From NCBI GenBank assembly GCA_025517565.1, contig JAOPKD010000002.1, positions 1-64,000 on the forward strand: 64,000 nt of DNA, written 5' to 3'. Position numbers and translations under genes: made by a program. The DNA is from Halapricum hydrolyticum. GTDB lineage: Archaea > Halobacteriota > Halobacteria > Halobacteriales > Haloarculaceae. The notes under the pieces are model-generated. The model searched no databases. It was not told the DNA's origin and saw nothing but the letters and a program-made list of their open reading frames with translations. Below are positions 16,975-26,580 of this stretch, in pieces. The first letter of the stretch is position 1. Every line of letters begins with the position of its first letter.

Positions 16975-17928
16975 ATGAGCCAGTCGGTCCCGCGGGCGGT
17001 CATGATAGCGATCGGCGTGTCGCTGCTGATCGTCTACGTCGCGGCGGCGGCCCTCGTCTACGAGCTGTTGACCCTCCTGATCCGTTCTCCGCCGAACCTC
17101 GCGACGGCACTGGTCATGGTCGGCACGATAACGGTGCTGGCAGCATATCTGAGCTACCGGTTCGGAACGCAGCAGCTGCTCGCTGGACTCGACGCGGTCG
17201 AGATCGATCGCCGCCACGCGCCGGAGTTTTTCGGCCGGCTCGAACGCCTTCGGTCGTCGATGGAGATCGAGCGTCCGCGCGTCGCCGTCGCCCGGCTGGG
17301 CGTGCCGAACGCGTTCGCGCTCGGCGGGGTCAGCTCCGGCGTGATCGTGTTCGACCTGTCGCTGTTTCGCATGCTCACGCCCGACGAGCGAGAGGCGATC
17401 CTCGCACACGAACTCTCCCACCTCGAAAACTACGACGCCTTCGTGCAGACAGTCGCCTACAGTGCACTCCGAACGCTGGTCGGACTGATGATGATCCCGC
17501 TGTTACCGCTGTTGCTTGCGATTACCGGCATCGCGCACGGCTGGGCGTGGATCCGCGGCCGTCCGGACTCCTGGAGCCGGAACCCGCTCATGCTCGTCTA
17601 CCACTGGGCGAGCCTCGGCGTAACGCTGCTGGCGGTCGGACTGACGATTCTGATTCGCGCCCACTCCCGGCGGCGGGAACTCGCTGCCGACGACCGTGCC
17701 GTCGAGGTGACCGGTAAACCGCTGGCACTCGCACGCGCTCTTCGGAAGATCCAACGTGCCGGCGAGCGCGAACGAGGGCTGCTGGCGACGCTGTACGTCC
17801 AGGGCGACGAAGACGGCCTCCTGACGCGACTGCTCTCGACTCACCCTCCGATGGACGACCGGATCGACCGGCTGCTCGATCGTGCCGGGGCCGATACGCT
17901 CGGGGGGCGGCGGATTCCGATCGAGTAA
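16975..17928 (+). CDS. M48 family (HtpX-like) membrane zinc metalloprotease
   Basis: The 317-residue protein has two N-terminal helices (about 7-30 and 40-58), the zinc motif HELSHLE in REAILAHELSHLENYDAF, two further helices (about 160-185 and 205-228) and the third zinc-ligand region RRRELAADDRAVEVTG, then STHPPMDDRIDRL. This is the HtpX/Ste24-like M48B layout; such enzymes degrade misfolded membrane proteins. The ATG at 16975 is preferred over an upstream TTG at 16954. Confidence 0.92.
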   Translation: MSQSVPRAVMIAIGVSLLIVYVAAAALVYELLTLLIRSPPNLATALVMVGTITVLAAYLSYRFGTQQLLAGLDAVEIDRRHAPEFFGRLERLRSSMEIERPRVAVARLGVPNAFALGGVSSGVIVFDLSLFRMLTPDEREAILAHELSHLENYDAFVQTVAYSALRTLVGLMMIPLLPLLLAITGIAHGWAWIRGRPDSWSRNPLMLVYHWASLGVTLLAVGLTILIRAHSRRRELAADDRAVEVTGKPLALARALRKIQRAGERERGLLATLYVQGDEDGLLTRLLSTHPPMDDRIDRLLDRAGADTLGGRRIPIE

Positions 17929-18023
17929 TCGTTGTGAGACGCCGTCTGGATGTCTTATCTGTCGGGGATATTACCTGATGGAAATAATCAGTTAATGATA
18001 TGTTCATAGAGGTTGTATTTTCA

Positions 18024-18041
18024 ACCCCGGTAACTCGGGGT
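18024..18041 (+). promoter_or_regulatory. Hairpin in the leader of the UspA gene
   Basis: ACCCCG (18024-18029) pairs with CGGGGT (18036-18041) across a six-base loop, and flanking TTGTA (18013) and TACAA (18044) could extend the stem to the start codon. It lies directly before the ATG at 18048. It may affect translation or simply be palindromic DNA. Confidence 0.3.
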
Positions 18042-18047
18042 GGTACA

Positions 18048-18557
18048 ATGTACAGCGACATCCTCTATCCAACAGATGGAAGCCGCGGATCGATAGCCGC
18101 GCTGGAGCACGTTCGTGACCTGGCCGAGCGGTACGACGCGACAGTACACGTACTGTCCGTGCTCGATACGACCCATCCTGCGCTGGGGCTCGGTGACGAC
18201 CCCGACAAGGAAGCGGTTCCAGGTATGGTCGGTCATCCGGAAGGCGGTGACGAGGGAATGATCGGCCGGCGGGAGACGGCTGGAGAACTTCACGAACGCG
18301 AGCAGGGGCGCGCGGAAACCATCGTCGAGGAAGTCGCCAGTCGGCTCGAATCAGTCGACACTCGGACTGCCGTGCAAGAAGGCACCCCCCACGAGGTCAT
18401 CCTCGAATACGCCGACGATGTCGACATGATCGTGATGGGGACTCACGGCTACACCGGATTCGAACGATATATGCTGGGGAGCGTCGCGGAGAAGGTCGTT
18501 CGGATGGCGGACGTGCCCGTCGTGACCGTCCGGGCCCCAGCGGAAAGCTCGTCGTGA
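18048..18557 (+). CDS. Universal stress protein, single UspA domain
   Basis: The 169-residue UspA-fold protein starts MYSDILYPTDGSRGSIAALE. The ATP-binding signature is seen near the C-terminus as MGTHGYTGFERYMLGSVAEKVVRMADVPVVTVR (motif G-2x-G-9x-G-S/T). A 25-residue insertion at about 60-85 (DKEAVPGMVGHPEGGDEGMI) is longer than in minimal UspA. Related but double-domain UspA occurs at 32245. The gene ends in a hairpin plus T-run terminator. Confidence 0.93.
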   Translation: MYSDILYPTDGSRGSIAALEHVRDLAERYDATVHVLSVLDTTHPALGLGDDPDKEAVPGMVGHPEGGDEGMIGRRETAGELHEREQGRAETIVEEVASRLESVDTRTAVQEGTPHEVILEYADDVDMIVMGTHGYTGFERYMLGSVAEKVVRMADVPVVTVRAPAESSS

Positions 18558-18606
18558 GGGACACGCGCAACTGTGTCTGTGAAACCGTGTCCCTCCCGGT
18601 TTTTTT
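18557..18606 (+). terminator. Hairpin and T-run terminator after UspA
   Basis: AGGGACACG (18557-18565) and CGTGTCCCT (18586-18594) form a nine-pair stem overlapping the stop codon, followed by seven T residues (18600-18606). Archaeal terminators depend mainly on the T-run; the stem resembles a bacterial intrinsic terminator. Confidence 0.6.
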
Positions 18607-18930
18607 GGCTCGTCGAGATTGTTCGTGCTGGCGTCCTACTCGCGTGAGGCCGTCACGACCTCGAAGTAGTGACTCACTGCACAGGGTCGCACGAACGCCC
18701 TTCACTGTCCACGATCGGCGATTCTACTACCCCGAATGAGAATTTGATATATCGAAATATGATTTACGGGACGAACGAGGCGGATGGACTTGGCCCATAC
18801 ATGAAGCCAATACGCAGCGAAACCAGCTATTGAGCAGCTACGTTCGTGGAGGCTGCAACCGCTGTGGAAACTGACGAGAGGACCCATCAGTTTCTGCAGG
18901 TTGCATTATCGGAAGCCTCGGGGCTTCGGC
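18607..18930. other. Intergenic region without recognised content
   Basis: About 320 bp between the UspA terminator and the end of the nuclease gene. It contains a short AT-rich patch near 18740-18770 (GATATATCGAAATATGATTT) but no open frame with coding character. Confidence 0.4.
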
Positions 18931-19479
18931 TTATGACGCCCGGCACGCCCAGAGTCCGCGATTGGCGTCCTTCGCCGCTGTTTCCCCGGCAGCGTAGCGG
19001 TCGCGTGCGGAGAAGTCGGTGTCGTACAGCCGTGCGTGTCCGTCGCGCACGAGCTGGTAATTGATCGACTGATTGTCGTGGACGACAATCGCCAGCACCC
19101 GTCCGTAGCCACCCCGGGTGTCCGCCTCGGAATCGAGCCGGAGCGTCACGCGCTCGCCTGCGAGTCGGTCTTCGACCACGCGACTCGCGTTTTCGCCGGC
19201 AGCCCGCAGACACGCGCGTCCGGCCTCGGTATCCGGCACCCCCTCGTATTCGTCGGGCTGCGTCTCGACGTGTACCTCCGGCGTGTTGATCCCGAGCAAT
19301 CGGATCCGCTCGACGGTGCCGTTTGTCAGCCTGACGTCGATCGTATCGCCGTCGACGACCTCGACGACAGTTCCGTTGAGGGCTCCCCCCGTGGATGACT
19401 GCCTCTCGACCGTGATCGAACAGCCCGCGAGCGCCACGAGAGCGACCAGGCCGACCAGCAGCCACGTCCGCGTCTCCAT
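18931..19479 (-). CDS. Secreted thermonuclease-like (SNase) lipoprotein
   Basis: This 182-residue protein has a lipoprotein signal peptide ending LAGC (Cys20). The SNase fold follows: VVEVVDGDTIDVRL, ERIRLLGINTPEV (the catalytic Arg-containing strand), RACLRAAGENASRVVEDRL and GYGRVLAIVV. Family members hydrolyse DNA and RNA with calcium. Surface location suggests scavenging of nucleic acid for phosphorus or nucleotides. It ends WACRAS, a usual SNase end region (GLW). Confidence 0.92.
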   Translation of the reverse strand: METRTWLLVGLVALVALAGCSITVERQSSTGGALNGTVVEVVDGDTIDVRLTNGTVERIRLLGINTPEVHVETQPDEYEGVPDTEAGRACLRAAGENASRVVEDRLAGERVTLRLDSEADTRGGYGRVLAIVVHDNQSINYQLVRDGHARLYDTDFSARDRYAAGETAAKDANRGLWACRAS

Positions 19480-19936
19480 ATTTTCTCTTTTGACTCCTGA
19501 TCCGTCACGCTGTCGGCCACCGGATGGCCGGGTCCGGTTTGGCGCCGGATACGACCGGAAATAAACTAATATACGCTATATAGATTCGTGACAGTCCGAC
19601 CGCAGAGGCCGCGTGTCGATCGCGCCAGCTCGGCCGGCAGGTCACGTCGCGCCTCTCCACGGTCGTGGATCACGATACCGTCGACTGGACGTGGATCATC
19701 ACACTGTTAGCTGCTCGTGGACGCTCGACCTCTCGGTCTGCGAAAAGTAGCCGCTGATCAGTACGTCTTCGCGAAGTAGGCGGTCTCCTCGGCGTCCTCG
19801 CCGCAGATCGCACACTCCGACCTTTTCCTCCTCGGGTTTCCTGGCGGAACCACTCGTCGGAAAACGTCGATGAAACGTTCCGCGACTCGCGAGACTCGTC
19901 GCGGTGAAACTGCGCTCCCGTCGGTCGCGCAGTACG
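19480..19936. other. Intergenic region with a duplicated proS 3' end
   Basis: The first part holds the probable minus-strand promoter of the nuclease gene (AATATACGCTATATAGATT around 19567). The rest lies downstream of proS and contains a 58-bp copy of the proS 3' coding end at 19760-19817. An apparent 78-codon minus frame (19758-19994) is made by this duplication and is not a gene. Confidence 0.6.
19760..19817 (-). repeat. Duplicate of the last 58 bp of proS
   Basis: Positions 19760-19817 are identical to 19939-19996, the end of proS that encodes CAICGEDAEETAYFAKTY-stop without its first bases. The copies are offset by 179 bp. The 120 bp between them bear no other similarity that I see. This is a partial tandem duplication or a relic of gene conversion or recombination. 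Confidence 0.85.
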
Positions 19937-21388
19937 CTAGTACGTCTTCGCGAAGTAGGCGGTCTCCTCGGCGTCCTCGCCGCAGATCGCACACTCGTCG
20001 TGGATCGGTTCTTCGTCTTCCTCACGCGGGACCATCACGATCTCGGCGGCGATGGCTTCTTTGATCGGCTCCTCGCAGGCTTCGTCGCCACACCAGCCAC
20101 ACTTGACGTAGCCGCCGTGCTGACCGATGGTGCCGAGGATCTCCTCGCGACTCTCCGCTTCGCGGATCTCGCCCTCGAGGGTCTGTTCGGCCTCGGCGTA
20201 CAGTTTCGCGTAGATCGTATCGAGGTGGTCCTCGACGGTCTCGACAGCTTCTTCGCGGTCGACGGTCGCCTCCTCGCCGTCGGGACGGTGGACCAGCGTC
20301 AACTCCTCGTCGTCGACCTCATAGGAACCGATCTCGATCCGCAGCGGGACCCCGTTGAGTTCGTGTTCGTTGTACTTGAAGCCGGGATTGCGGTTGTCGC
20401 GGTCGTCGAGTTCGACGCGCACGCCGGCGTCTTCCAGGTTGACCGCCACGTCCGCGGCGTACTCGAGAACCTCCTCCTTGCTGTCCTCGTCCCAGATCGG
20501 GACGATCACGACCTGCGTGGGCGCGAGCGTGGGCGGGAGGACGAGCCCCTGATCGTCGCTGTGGGTCATGAACAGGGCACCGAGCGCACGCCAGGACAGT
20601 CCCCAGGAGGTCGTATGCGCCAGCTGTTCCTCCTCGTCCTCGTCGACGTAGGTCACGTCGTAGGCTTCCGCGAAGGAAGTCCCGAGATAGTGAGACGTGG
20701 CGGCCTGGACGGACTTGCCGTCGGGCATCAGCGTCTCGACGGTCGTGGTCGTATCGGCCCCGGGGAACTTGTCGTGTTCGGGCTTGCGACCAGTGAGGGC
20801 AGGCATCGCCAGCACGTCCTCGTAGAGGCGCTCGTACTGCTGTAGGCGGGTCCGCATCTCCTCGCGGGCGTCCTCTGCGTCGTGGTGGGCAGTGTGACCC
20901 TCCTGCCAGAGGAACTCCTTGGTCCGGAAGAACGGTTTGGTCTCGGTGGCTTCCCACCGGACGACCGAACACCACTGGTTGACCCGCATCGGCAGGTCCC
21001 GGTGGCTGCGCACCCACTGGGCGATGAAGGGCGTGATGATGCTCTCGCTGGTCGGGCGGACGGCCAGCCGTTCTTCGAGTTCCTCGTAGCCGCCGTGGGT
21101 CACCCAGGCGACTTCCGGATCGAACCCCTCGACGATGTCTTTCTCCTTTTCGAGATAGCTTTCGGGGATGAACATCGGGAAGTAGGCGTTCTGGACGCCC
21201 GTGTCCTTGAACCACGAGTCGAGGTGGTTCTGCAGGCGCTCCCAGATGGCGTATCCGCGGGGGCGAGTGACGATGAACCCGCCCATCGGCGCGTAATCGG
21301 CCAGCCCCGCCTTCTGGACCAGTTCCGCGTACCACTCGCCCGTTTCGTGCTCTTTGCTCGTCGTGATGCCGAGTTCTTGCTCTGTCAT
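19937..21388 (-). CDS. proS: Prolyl-tRNA synthetase, archaeal/eukaryotic type
   Basis: This 483-residue class II synthetase begins MTEQELGITTSKEHETGEWY. Class II motifs are seen in GGFIVTRPRGYAIWERLQNH, VRPTSESIITPFIAQW (motif 2 region) and the anticodon-binding domain (VVIVPIWDEDSKEEVLEYA). The C-terminal zinc-binding domain (VKCGWCGDEACEEPIKE ... ECAICGEDAEETAYFAKTY) with a terminal Tyr identifies the type-3 archaeal/eukaryotic form that lacks the bacterial editing insert. The start at 21388 removes 18 unrelated upstream codons. Confidence 0.96.
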   Translation of the reverse strand: MTEQELGITTSKEHETGEWYAELVQKAGLADYAPMGGFIVTRPRGYAIWERLQNHLDSWFKDTGVQNAYFPMFIPESYLEKEKDIVEGFDPEVAWVTHGGYEELEERLAVRPTSESIITPFIAQWVRSHRDLPMRVNQWCSVVRWEATETKPFFRTKEFLWQEGHTAHHDAEDAREEMRTRLQQYERLYEDVLAMPALTGRKPEHDKFPGADTTTTVETLMPDGKSVQAATSHYLGTSFAEAYDVTYVDEDEEEQLAHTTSWGLSWRALGALFMTHSDDQGLVLPPTLAPTQVVIVPIWDEDSKEEVLEYAADVAVNLEDAGVRVELDDRDNRNPGFKYNEHELNGVPLRIEIGSYEVDDEELTLVHRPDGEEATVDREEAVETVEDHLDTIYAKLYAEAEQTLEGEIREAESREEILGTIGQHGGYVKCGWCGDEACEEPIKEAIAAEIVMVPREEDEEPIHDECAICGEDAEETAYFAKTY

Positions 21389-21572
21389 AGTTTCGAGTGT
21401 GCGGTCTTCCAGTGGCCGCGTCGTCGCGACTGGATCGCGCAAGAGGCTCGCGATCGCTCGTCGTTGTTCGAGACGTCGCCGAGCGGACTCCTAAACGTAT
21501 CGGAAGGCTGGGAACGCGTGCCAACGTGTGGCGACCACAAGGCATTTTTCGGTCACTTACGAGAACGAACGT

Positions 21573-22232
21573 ATGGTCGCCCGCTCCGCGAGAGACGTGT
21601 TCGGCTACGGCGTTCGATTGTTCGGCTACCTCCTCGTATCGGTCGTGCTTGGCGGGGCACTGATCGCTGGGGGTATCGGGACGATAGTGACCCTGGAACC
21701 CGGTGTTCTGTTCGGGAGCGCGTCTCCGGGCAGCTACGCGCCGATTGCCGCAGGCGGGGTGCTCGCGGTGTTCGGTGTACTCGTGCTCACCGCAGGCATG
21801 TTCGCGACGGTGTTCGCGCTGCTCGCAGATGCGGTCGCGGTTGGACTCGAAGCCTCGTCCGCGCCAGCGGAGGCTCGATCCACAGCGGAACGCGAGTCGG
21901 CGGACGACGAGCGCGCTGAGCCGGCGGACACCACGGCAGAGCCACCGATCGAGAACGGTGAGCCGGCCGCCGAGCCCGGAGATGGCGTCAGATCGGATAA
22001 CGATCCACTCACTGGCGGCACGGAACCGGACGACGATCCACTGACCGAACGCGGCGACGACCCGCTGAGCGGGGACAGCGGGACCGGGGACCCACTGACA
22101 GGTGGATCAGACGGGGGCGATCCGTTTGCGAGTTCGACAGATGGGTCGACGAGCACGCAGACGAGCGACGAGGAGACCTGGCGACGCGAGATCGAGTCGA
22201 AACTGGACGACGACGAAACGACGGGCGAGTAG
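21573..22232 (+). CDS. Haloarchaeal membrane protein with acidic repeat tail
   Basis: The 219-residue protein has two membrane helices (about 15-42 and 58-88) in a conserved-looking N-terminal half (RSARDVFGYGVRLFGYLLVS). A disordered acidic tail (about 95-219) follows with repeated DDPLT/DDPLS units (SDNDPLTGGT, DDDPLTERGD, DDPLSGDSG, GDPLTGGSD). The function is unknown. It is divergent from proS and precedes the RNase J gene in the same direction. Confidence 0.7.
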   Translation: MVARSARDVFGYGVRLFGYLLVSVVLGGALIAGGIGTIVTLEPGVLFGSASPGSYAPIAAGGVLAVFGVLVLTAGMFATVFALLADAVAVGLEASSAPAEARSTAERESADDERAEPADTTAEPPIENGEPAAEPGDGVRSDNDPLTGGTEPDDDPLTERGDDPLSGDSGTGDPLTGGSDGGDPFASSTDGSTSTQTSDEETWRREIESKLDDDETTGE

Positions 22233-22495
22233 CCCAGCTCTCGCCGGCGACCCGTACCGTTTTTAACGGCAGGCGCACAAGGAAGAGACAACCGAGCAGA
22301 CGGCCGCGCGAGTGCGGCCGAGGGACGCGTCGAAACGCCGTGCGGAGACGACCCGGTTCGGCGGCGACGGCCCATGCGGGCCCGCCCATCCGGACCACGC
22401 CGGTCATCAGTGCGAGCGAACGTTCGAAAACACCGCTCCGGTGGCCGTGTCGGTCCCCTGGCCCCGCTCTGGCGGCCGTTCTCGGAGGGTAAACT

Positions 22496-23836
22496 ATGGA
22501 AATCGAAATCGCAACCATCGGCGGCTACGAGGAAGTCGGCCGTCAGATGACCGCCGTTCGCGCCGGAGACGACGTCGTCGTGTTCGACATGGGGCTGAAC
22601 CTCTCGAAGGTCCTCATCCACGACAACGTCGAAACCGAGCGGATGCACAGTCTCGACCTGATCGACATGGGCGCGATCCCGGACGACCGGGTGATGTCCG
22701 AACTCGAGGGCGACGTGAAAGCCATCGTGCCGACGCACGGTCACCTCGACCACATCGGCGCGATCTCGAAACTCGCCCACCGCTACGACGCGCCGATCGT
22801 CGCCACCCCGTTCACGATCGAGCTGGTCAAACAGCAGATCAAAAGCGAGGAGAAGTTCGGCGTCCAGAACGACTTGGTGAAGATGGAAGCCGGCGGCCGG
22901 ATGGCCATCGGCGATGAGAACGAACTCGAGTTTGTCAACGTCACGCACTCGATCATCGACGCGATCAATCCGGTCCTGCACACGCCCGAGGGCGCGATCG
23001 TCTACGGGCTGGACAAGCGCATGGACCACGATCCGGTCCTGGGCGATCCGATCGACATGGAGCGGTTCCGTGAGATCGGTCGCGAGGGCGTGCTCTGTTA
23101 CATCGAGGACTGTACTAACGCCGGCAAGAAAGGGCGCACGCCCTCCGAGTCGGTCGCACGCCGTCACCTCAAAGACGCCATGTACAGCATGGAAGACTAC
23201 GACGGCGGGATCGTCGCAACGACGTTCTCCAGTCACATCGCCCGCGTCAAGTCGCTCGTCGAGTTTGCCGACGACATCGGCCGCCAGCCGGTCCTTCTGG
23301 GACGCTCGATGGAGAAGTACTCCGGCACTGCAGAGCGGCTCGACTTCGTCGATTTCCCCGACGACCTGGGAATGTACGGTCACCGCAAGTCCGTCGATCG
23401 GACGTTCAAGCGGATCATGAACGAGGGCAAGGAGAACTTCCTGCCGATCGTCACTGGCCACCAGGGCGAGCCGCGCGCGATGCTCACCCGCATGGGACGC
23501 GGCGAGACGCCATACGAACTGGACGAAGGTGACAAGGTCATCTTCTCGGCCCGGGTGATCCCGGAGCCGACCAACGAAGGCCAGCGTTACCAGTCCGAGA
23601 AGCTGCTCCGGATGCAGGGTGCGAGAATCTACGACGAGATCCACGTCTCGGGCCACCTCCGCGAGGAGGGTCACTACGAGATGCTCGACGCACTCCAGCC
23701 CGAGAACGTCATCCCTGCCCACCAGGACATGCAGGGGTTCGCGCCGTACGTCGACCTCGCGGAGAAGTTCGGTCTCAGTGTCGGCGAGAATCTGCACGTC
23801 ACGCGCAACGGGAAACTGATCCAGCTGGTCGAGTGA
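22496..23836 (+). CDS. rnj: Archaeal RNase J family 5'-3' exoribonuclease
   Basis: This 446-residue metallo-beta-lactamase/beta-CASP ribonuclease has the metal motif HGHLDHIG (His81, His83, Asp85, His86). Its beta-CASP motifs include [14 protein letters not shown] and [14 protein letters not shown] [14 protein letters not shown], and the C-terminal metal His is in [15 protein letters not shown] and [11 protein letters not shown]. Archaeal RNase J degrades RNA processively from 5' ends. About 260 bp upstream are non-coding, with a TATA-like TTTTTAA near 22261 that would give a leader of about 200 nt. The prenyl synthase gene follows after 7 bp, a conserved haloarchaeal pairing. Confidence 0.95.
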   Translation: MEIEIATIGGYEEVGRQMTAVRAGDDVVVFDMGLNLSKVLIHDNVETERMHSLDLIDMGAIPDDRVMSELEGDVKAIVPTHGHLDHIGAISKLAHRYDAPIVATPFTIELVKQQIKSEEKFGVQNDLVKMEAGGRMAIGDENELEFVNVTHSIIDAINPVLHTPEGAIVYGLDKRMDHDPVLGDPIDMERFREIGREGVLCYIEDCTNAGKKGRTPSESVARRHLKDAMYSMEDYDGGIVATTFSSHIARVKSLVEFADDIGRQPVLLGRSMEKYSGTAERLDFVDFPDDLGMYGHRKSVDRTFKRIMNEGKENFLPIVTGHQGEPRAMLTRMGRGETPYELDEGDKVIFSARVIPEPTNEGQRYQSEKLLRMQGARIYDEIHVSGHLREEGHYEMLDALQPENVIPAHQDMQGFAPYVDLAEKFGLSVGENLHVTRNGKLIQLVE

Positions 23837-23843
23837 GCTGAGC

Positions 23844-24887
23844 ATGAGCGAGAGAACCGACACCGCGGAGGCGGTTTCACAGGCTATCGCGGCCCGACGG
23901 GAACTCGTCAACGAGGCGATACCGCGCCAGCTCCCGGTCCAGAAGCCCGAACGGCTCTACGAGGCGTCGCGATACCTGCTGGACGCCGGCGGGAAGCGGC
24001 TCCGGCCGACAGTGCTGTTGCTCGCGGCGGAAGCGATCGCCGACGTGCCGCCGCTGAGCGAGGACTACCGAGAATTCCCCGCGTCGGACGGGTCGGTAGA
24101 CATGATGGCCGCCGCGGTCAGCATCGAGACGATCCAGTCGTTCACGCTGATCCACGACGACATCATGGACGACGACGACATGCGTCGCGGCGTCCCCGCG
24201 GTCCACAGGGAGTTCGACCTCTCGACGGCGATACTCGCGGGAGACACCCTCTACGCGAAGGCCTTCGAACACATGCTCGAGACGGGCGCCGACGCCGAAC
24301 GGTCGGTGCGAGCGCTCTCGGAGCTGGCGACGACGTGCACGAAGATCTGTGAGGGCCAGTCTTGCGACATCGCCTTCGAGAGCAAAACCGACGTGACGAC
24401 CGACGAGTACCTCCAGATGGTCGAGCTGAAGACGGCCGTGCTGTACGCCGCCGCGGCGTCTATCCCGGCGATCCTCCTGGGCGCGGACGACGCCGTGGAC
24501 GCTCTCTATCAGTACGGGCTCAACATCGGACGGGCGTTCCAGATCCAGGACGATCTGCTGGATCTGACCACTCCGTCCGAGAAGCTGGGCAAACAGCGCG
24601 GCTCGGATCTCGTCGAGAACAAGCAAACGATCATTACCTTGCACGCCCGCCGGCAGGGCGTCGACGTGGACAGTCTCGTCCCCGAAGACGACGTCGAGGC
24701 GGTCGACGAGGAGACGGTCGAACAGGCCGTCGAACGACTCGAAGAGGCCGGTAGTATCGACTTCGCCCGCGATCTGGCACACGACCTCATCGAGGAGGGG
24801 AAAGACCACCTCCGGGTGCTGCCGGACAGCGAGGCGCGCGACCGGCTGGACGACATCGCGGACTTCCTCGTCGAACGCGAATACTGA
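23844..24887 (+). CDS. idsA: Geranylgeranyl/polyprenyl diphosphate synthase
   Basis: The 347-residue trans-isoprenyl diphosphate synthase has the first Asp-rich motif DDIMDDDD (105-112) and the second DDLLD (236-240), with GKRLRP at 50-55 for IPP binding. Phe100, five residues before the first motif, is the aromatic chain-length gate expected for archaeal geranylgeranyl diphosphate synthase, which provides the C20 chains of archaeal lipids. It is co-transcribed with the RNase J gene. Confidence 0.94.
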   Translation: MSERTDTAEAVSQAIAARRELVNEAIPRQLPVQKPERLYEASRYLLDAGGKRLRPTVLLLAAEAIADVPPLSEDYREFPASDGSVDMMAAAVSIETIQSFTLIHDDIMDDDDMRRGVPAVHREFDLSTAILAGDTLYAKAFEHMLETGADAERSVRALSELATTCTKICEGQSCDIAFESKTDVTTDEYLQMVELKTAVLYAAAASIPAILLGADDAVDALYQYGLNIGRAFQIQDDLLDLTTPSEKLGKQRGSDLVENKQTIITLHARRQGVDVDSLVPEDDVEAVDEETVEQAVERLEEAGSIDFARDLAHDLIEEGKDHLRVLPDSEARDRLDDIADFLVEREY

Positions 24888-24943
24888 CCGTCGGCCGACG
24901 TCCGCCGTTCTCTCGCGATTCTAGAGAGCCGGCAGCGCGAGAA

Positions 24944-25129
24944 CTATCGCTTCTCGTGATCGGCTTCGGCCTCGAACATCGGCGGGAGCTTCCCGGTGTT
25001 CGTCGGTTCGAACGTCCTGGGTGCTCCTTTCCAGGCGGGACGCTGTCGGGTCGGCGGCTCCGATCCGGGCGTCGGGGCGGTCGGTGTGGTTTCGGTGCGA
25101 GACTGGATCGATTGTGGGTTCGTACTCAT
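24944..25129 (-). CDS. Possible small proline-rich protein
   Basis: This 61-codon frame encodes MSTNPQSIQSRTETTPTAP followed by a Pro/Thr-rich part and the end KLPPMFEAEADHEKR. It has a plausible haloarchaeal composition and the ordered-looking end WKGAPRTFEPTNTGKLPPMF. I do not recognise the family, and no partner is evident. It lies between convergent genes and could be spurious. Confidence 0.4.
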   Translation of the reverse strand: MSTNPQSIQSRTETTPTAPTPGSEPPTRQRPAWKGAPRTFEPTNTGKLPPMFEAEADHEKR

Positions 25130-25303
25130 TGTGACGTGGTGGAACGCGAGGGGTCGAAGGCGATGCTAGCCGGTCAGACGGAGCGTACACCACGTACGAG
25201 GAGAGGTCGCATCGTAGAACCGACAACGAGGGACGGGGCCATAAATATAACGATCTTTCATTAATTATTGGTCGAGAGTTGGCGAGACCGGGCAGTCGGC
25301 GAG

Positions 25304-26479
25304 CTACTCGACGACGAGGGACACCGGGTAATCAGTGAGATTTTCGTAGCCGTCGTCGGTGACGACGACCAGGTCCTCGATCCGAACGCCGCCGACCTCG
25401 GGGTCGTAGAGGCCGGGCTCGATCGTGATGACGTGGCCGGGTTCGAGCTCGCCGCCGTCGGGGCCCACGGAGGGAAGTTCGTGAACGTCCAGGCCGACGC
25501 CGTGGCCGGTACTGTGGATGAACCCCGTCTCCGCGCCGGGGTCGTCCCGCAGCGTCGGCAGATCGGCGTCCTCGTAGACGTCACAGACCACATCGTGGAC
25601 GTCCGCACCCGTTGCACCCGGCTCGACCGCGTCCAGCGCCGCCCGGTAGGCCCGTTCAGTCAGATCGTACCACTCCCGGACCTGCTCGTCGGGCTCGCCC
25701 ACGCAGAACGTCCGGGTCATGTCGCCGTGGTATTTCGTGGCCTTGTCCTGCGGGAAGATGTCAACGATGATCGGCTCGTCCGGGGCGAGCGGGCCGCTTC
25801 CCCTGTCGTGTGGATCGGCCGCGTCGCTCCCGCAGGCGACGATCGTCTCGTCGAGCGCACAGCCGCGGCGTAGCAGCGTGACTTCGATCTCCTCTTTGAG
25901 TCGCTCGCTGGTCAGGACTTCGCCGTCGAGTCGCAGCCGGTTGCCGTCGATCTCGGCCCGTCCGAGGAGTTCCTCAGCGGCCGCCATCGCGGCCTCGTTC
26001 GCCTCCTGGGCCGCCCTGACGTGACTGATCTCCTCGTCGGTCTTGCTGGCACGGACGGCGGCGAGCGTGTCCTGGCCGTCGGCGAGAACGTCGATCCCCT
26101 GCTCGCGGAGGCCGTCGGCCGTCTGGAGGGGAAAGCGCGGCGGGACGGCGACGGTATCGACGTCGTACGCGTCGAGGAACGCGGCACGCGTCCGGTGAGC
26201 GGCCTCCTGACGGCCGTACTCGTCGAGGCGGTCGTCGTAGCCGTAGTCGGTGAACCGCTCGACGGTCTCGGCACGGCTCTCGCGTTTCGCACGGCCGAAC
26301 TCCAGACTCCGGACGAAAAGCAGATGCGTCGAGCCGTCGTACAGCGTCAGGAACGGGTCGGGCGCGTCGAACCCCGAGAGGTAGTACTGGTCGGCGTCGG
26401 TCGAGTCGGCGTCGACGAGATAGCCGTCGGCGTCGAGATCGTCGAGTCTCGCGTCCAGTTTCGAGAGATCGAGTTCCAT
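25304..26479 (-). CDS. M24 family Xaa-Pro aminopeptidase-like protein
   Basis: This 391-residue protein has a creatinase N-terminal domain (1-130) and a pita-bread M24 catalytic domain. Metal-ligand motifs are seen: PIIVDIFPQDKATKYHGDMTRTF (two Asp), HSTGHGVGLDVHE (His), VITIEPGLYDPEVGG (Glu) and GVRIEDLVVV (Glu). The expected activity is removal of N-terminal residues before proline, or an aminopeptidase-fold hydrolase of unknown substrate. The ATG at 26479 (MELDLSKLDARL) replaces an upstream start that would add 18 non-homologous residues. Confidence 0.92.
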   Translation of the reverse strand: MELDLSKLDARLDDLDADGYLVDADSTDADQYYLSGFDAPDPFLTLYDGSTHLLFVRSLEFGRAKRESRAETVERFTDYGYDDRLDEYGRQEAAHRTRAAFLDAYDVDTVAVPPRFPLQTADGLREQGIDVLADGQDTLAAVRASKTDEEISHVRAAQEANEAAMAAAEELLGRAEIDGNRLRLDGEVLTSERLKEEIEVTLLRRGCALDETIVACGSDAADPHDRGSGPLAPDEPIIVDIFPQDKATKYHGDMTRTFCVGEPDEQVREWYDLTERAYRAALDAVEPGATGADVHDVVCDVYEDADLPTLRDDPGAETGFIHSTGHGVGLDVHELPSVGPDGGELEPGHVITIEPGLYDPEVGGVRIEDLVVVTDDGYENLTDYPVSLVVE

Positions 26480-26580
26480 ATAATCGGGTGCGGCCGGCGC
26501 GACCAAAGGAGTACCGACAACCGCTGGTCCCAACTGGTAACCGTCTCCCGTCCGTCTACACTATTGAGGTCACAATTCTC

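Noticed and set aside
21734..23911. 725-codon minus-strand frame across the RNase J gene
   Set aside because: It runs through three separate contexts, including intergenic DNA and the RNase J active-site motifs on the other strand; it is a stop-poor antisense frame.
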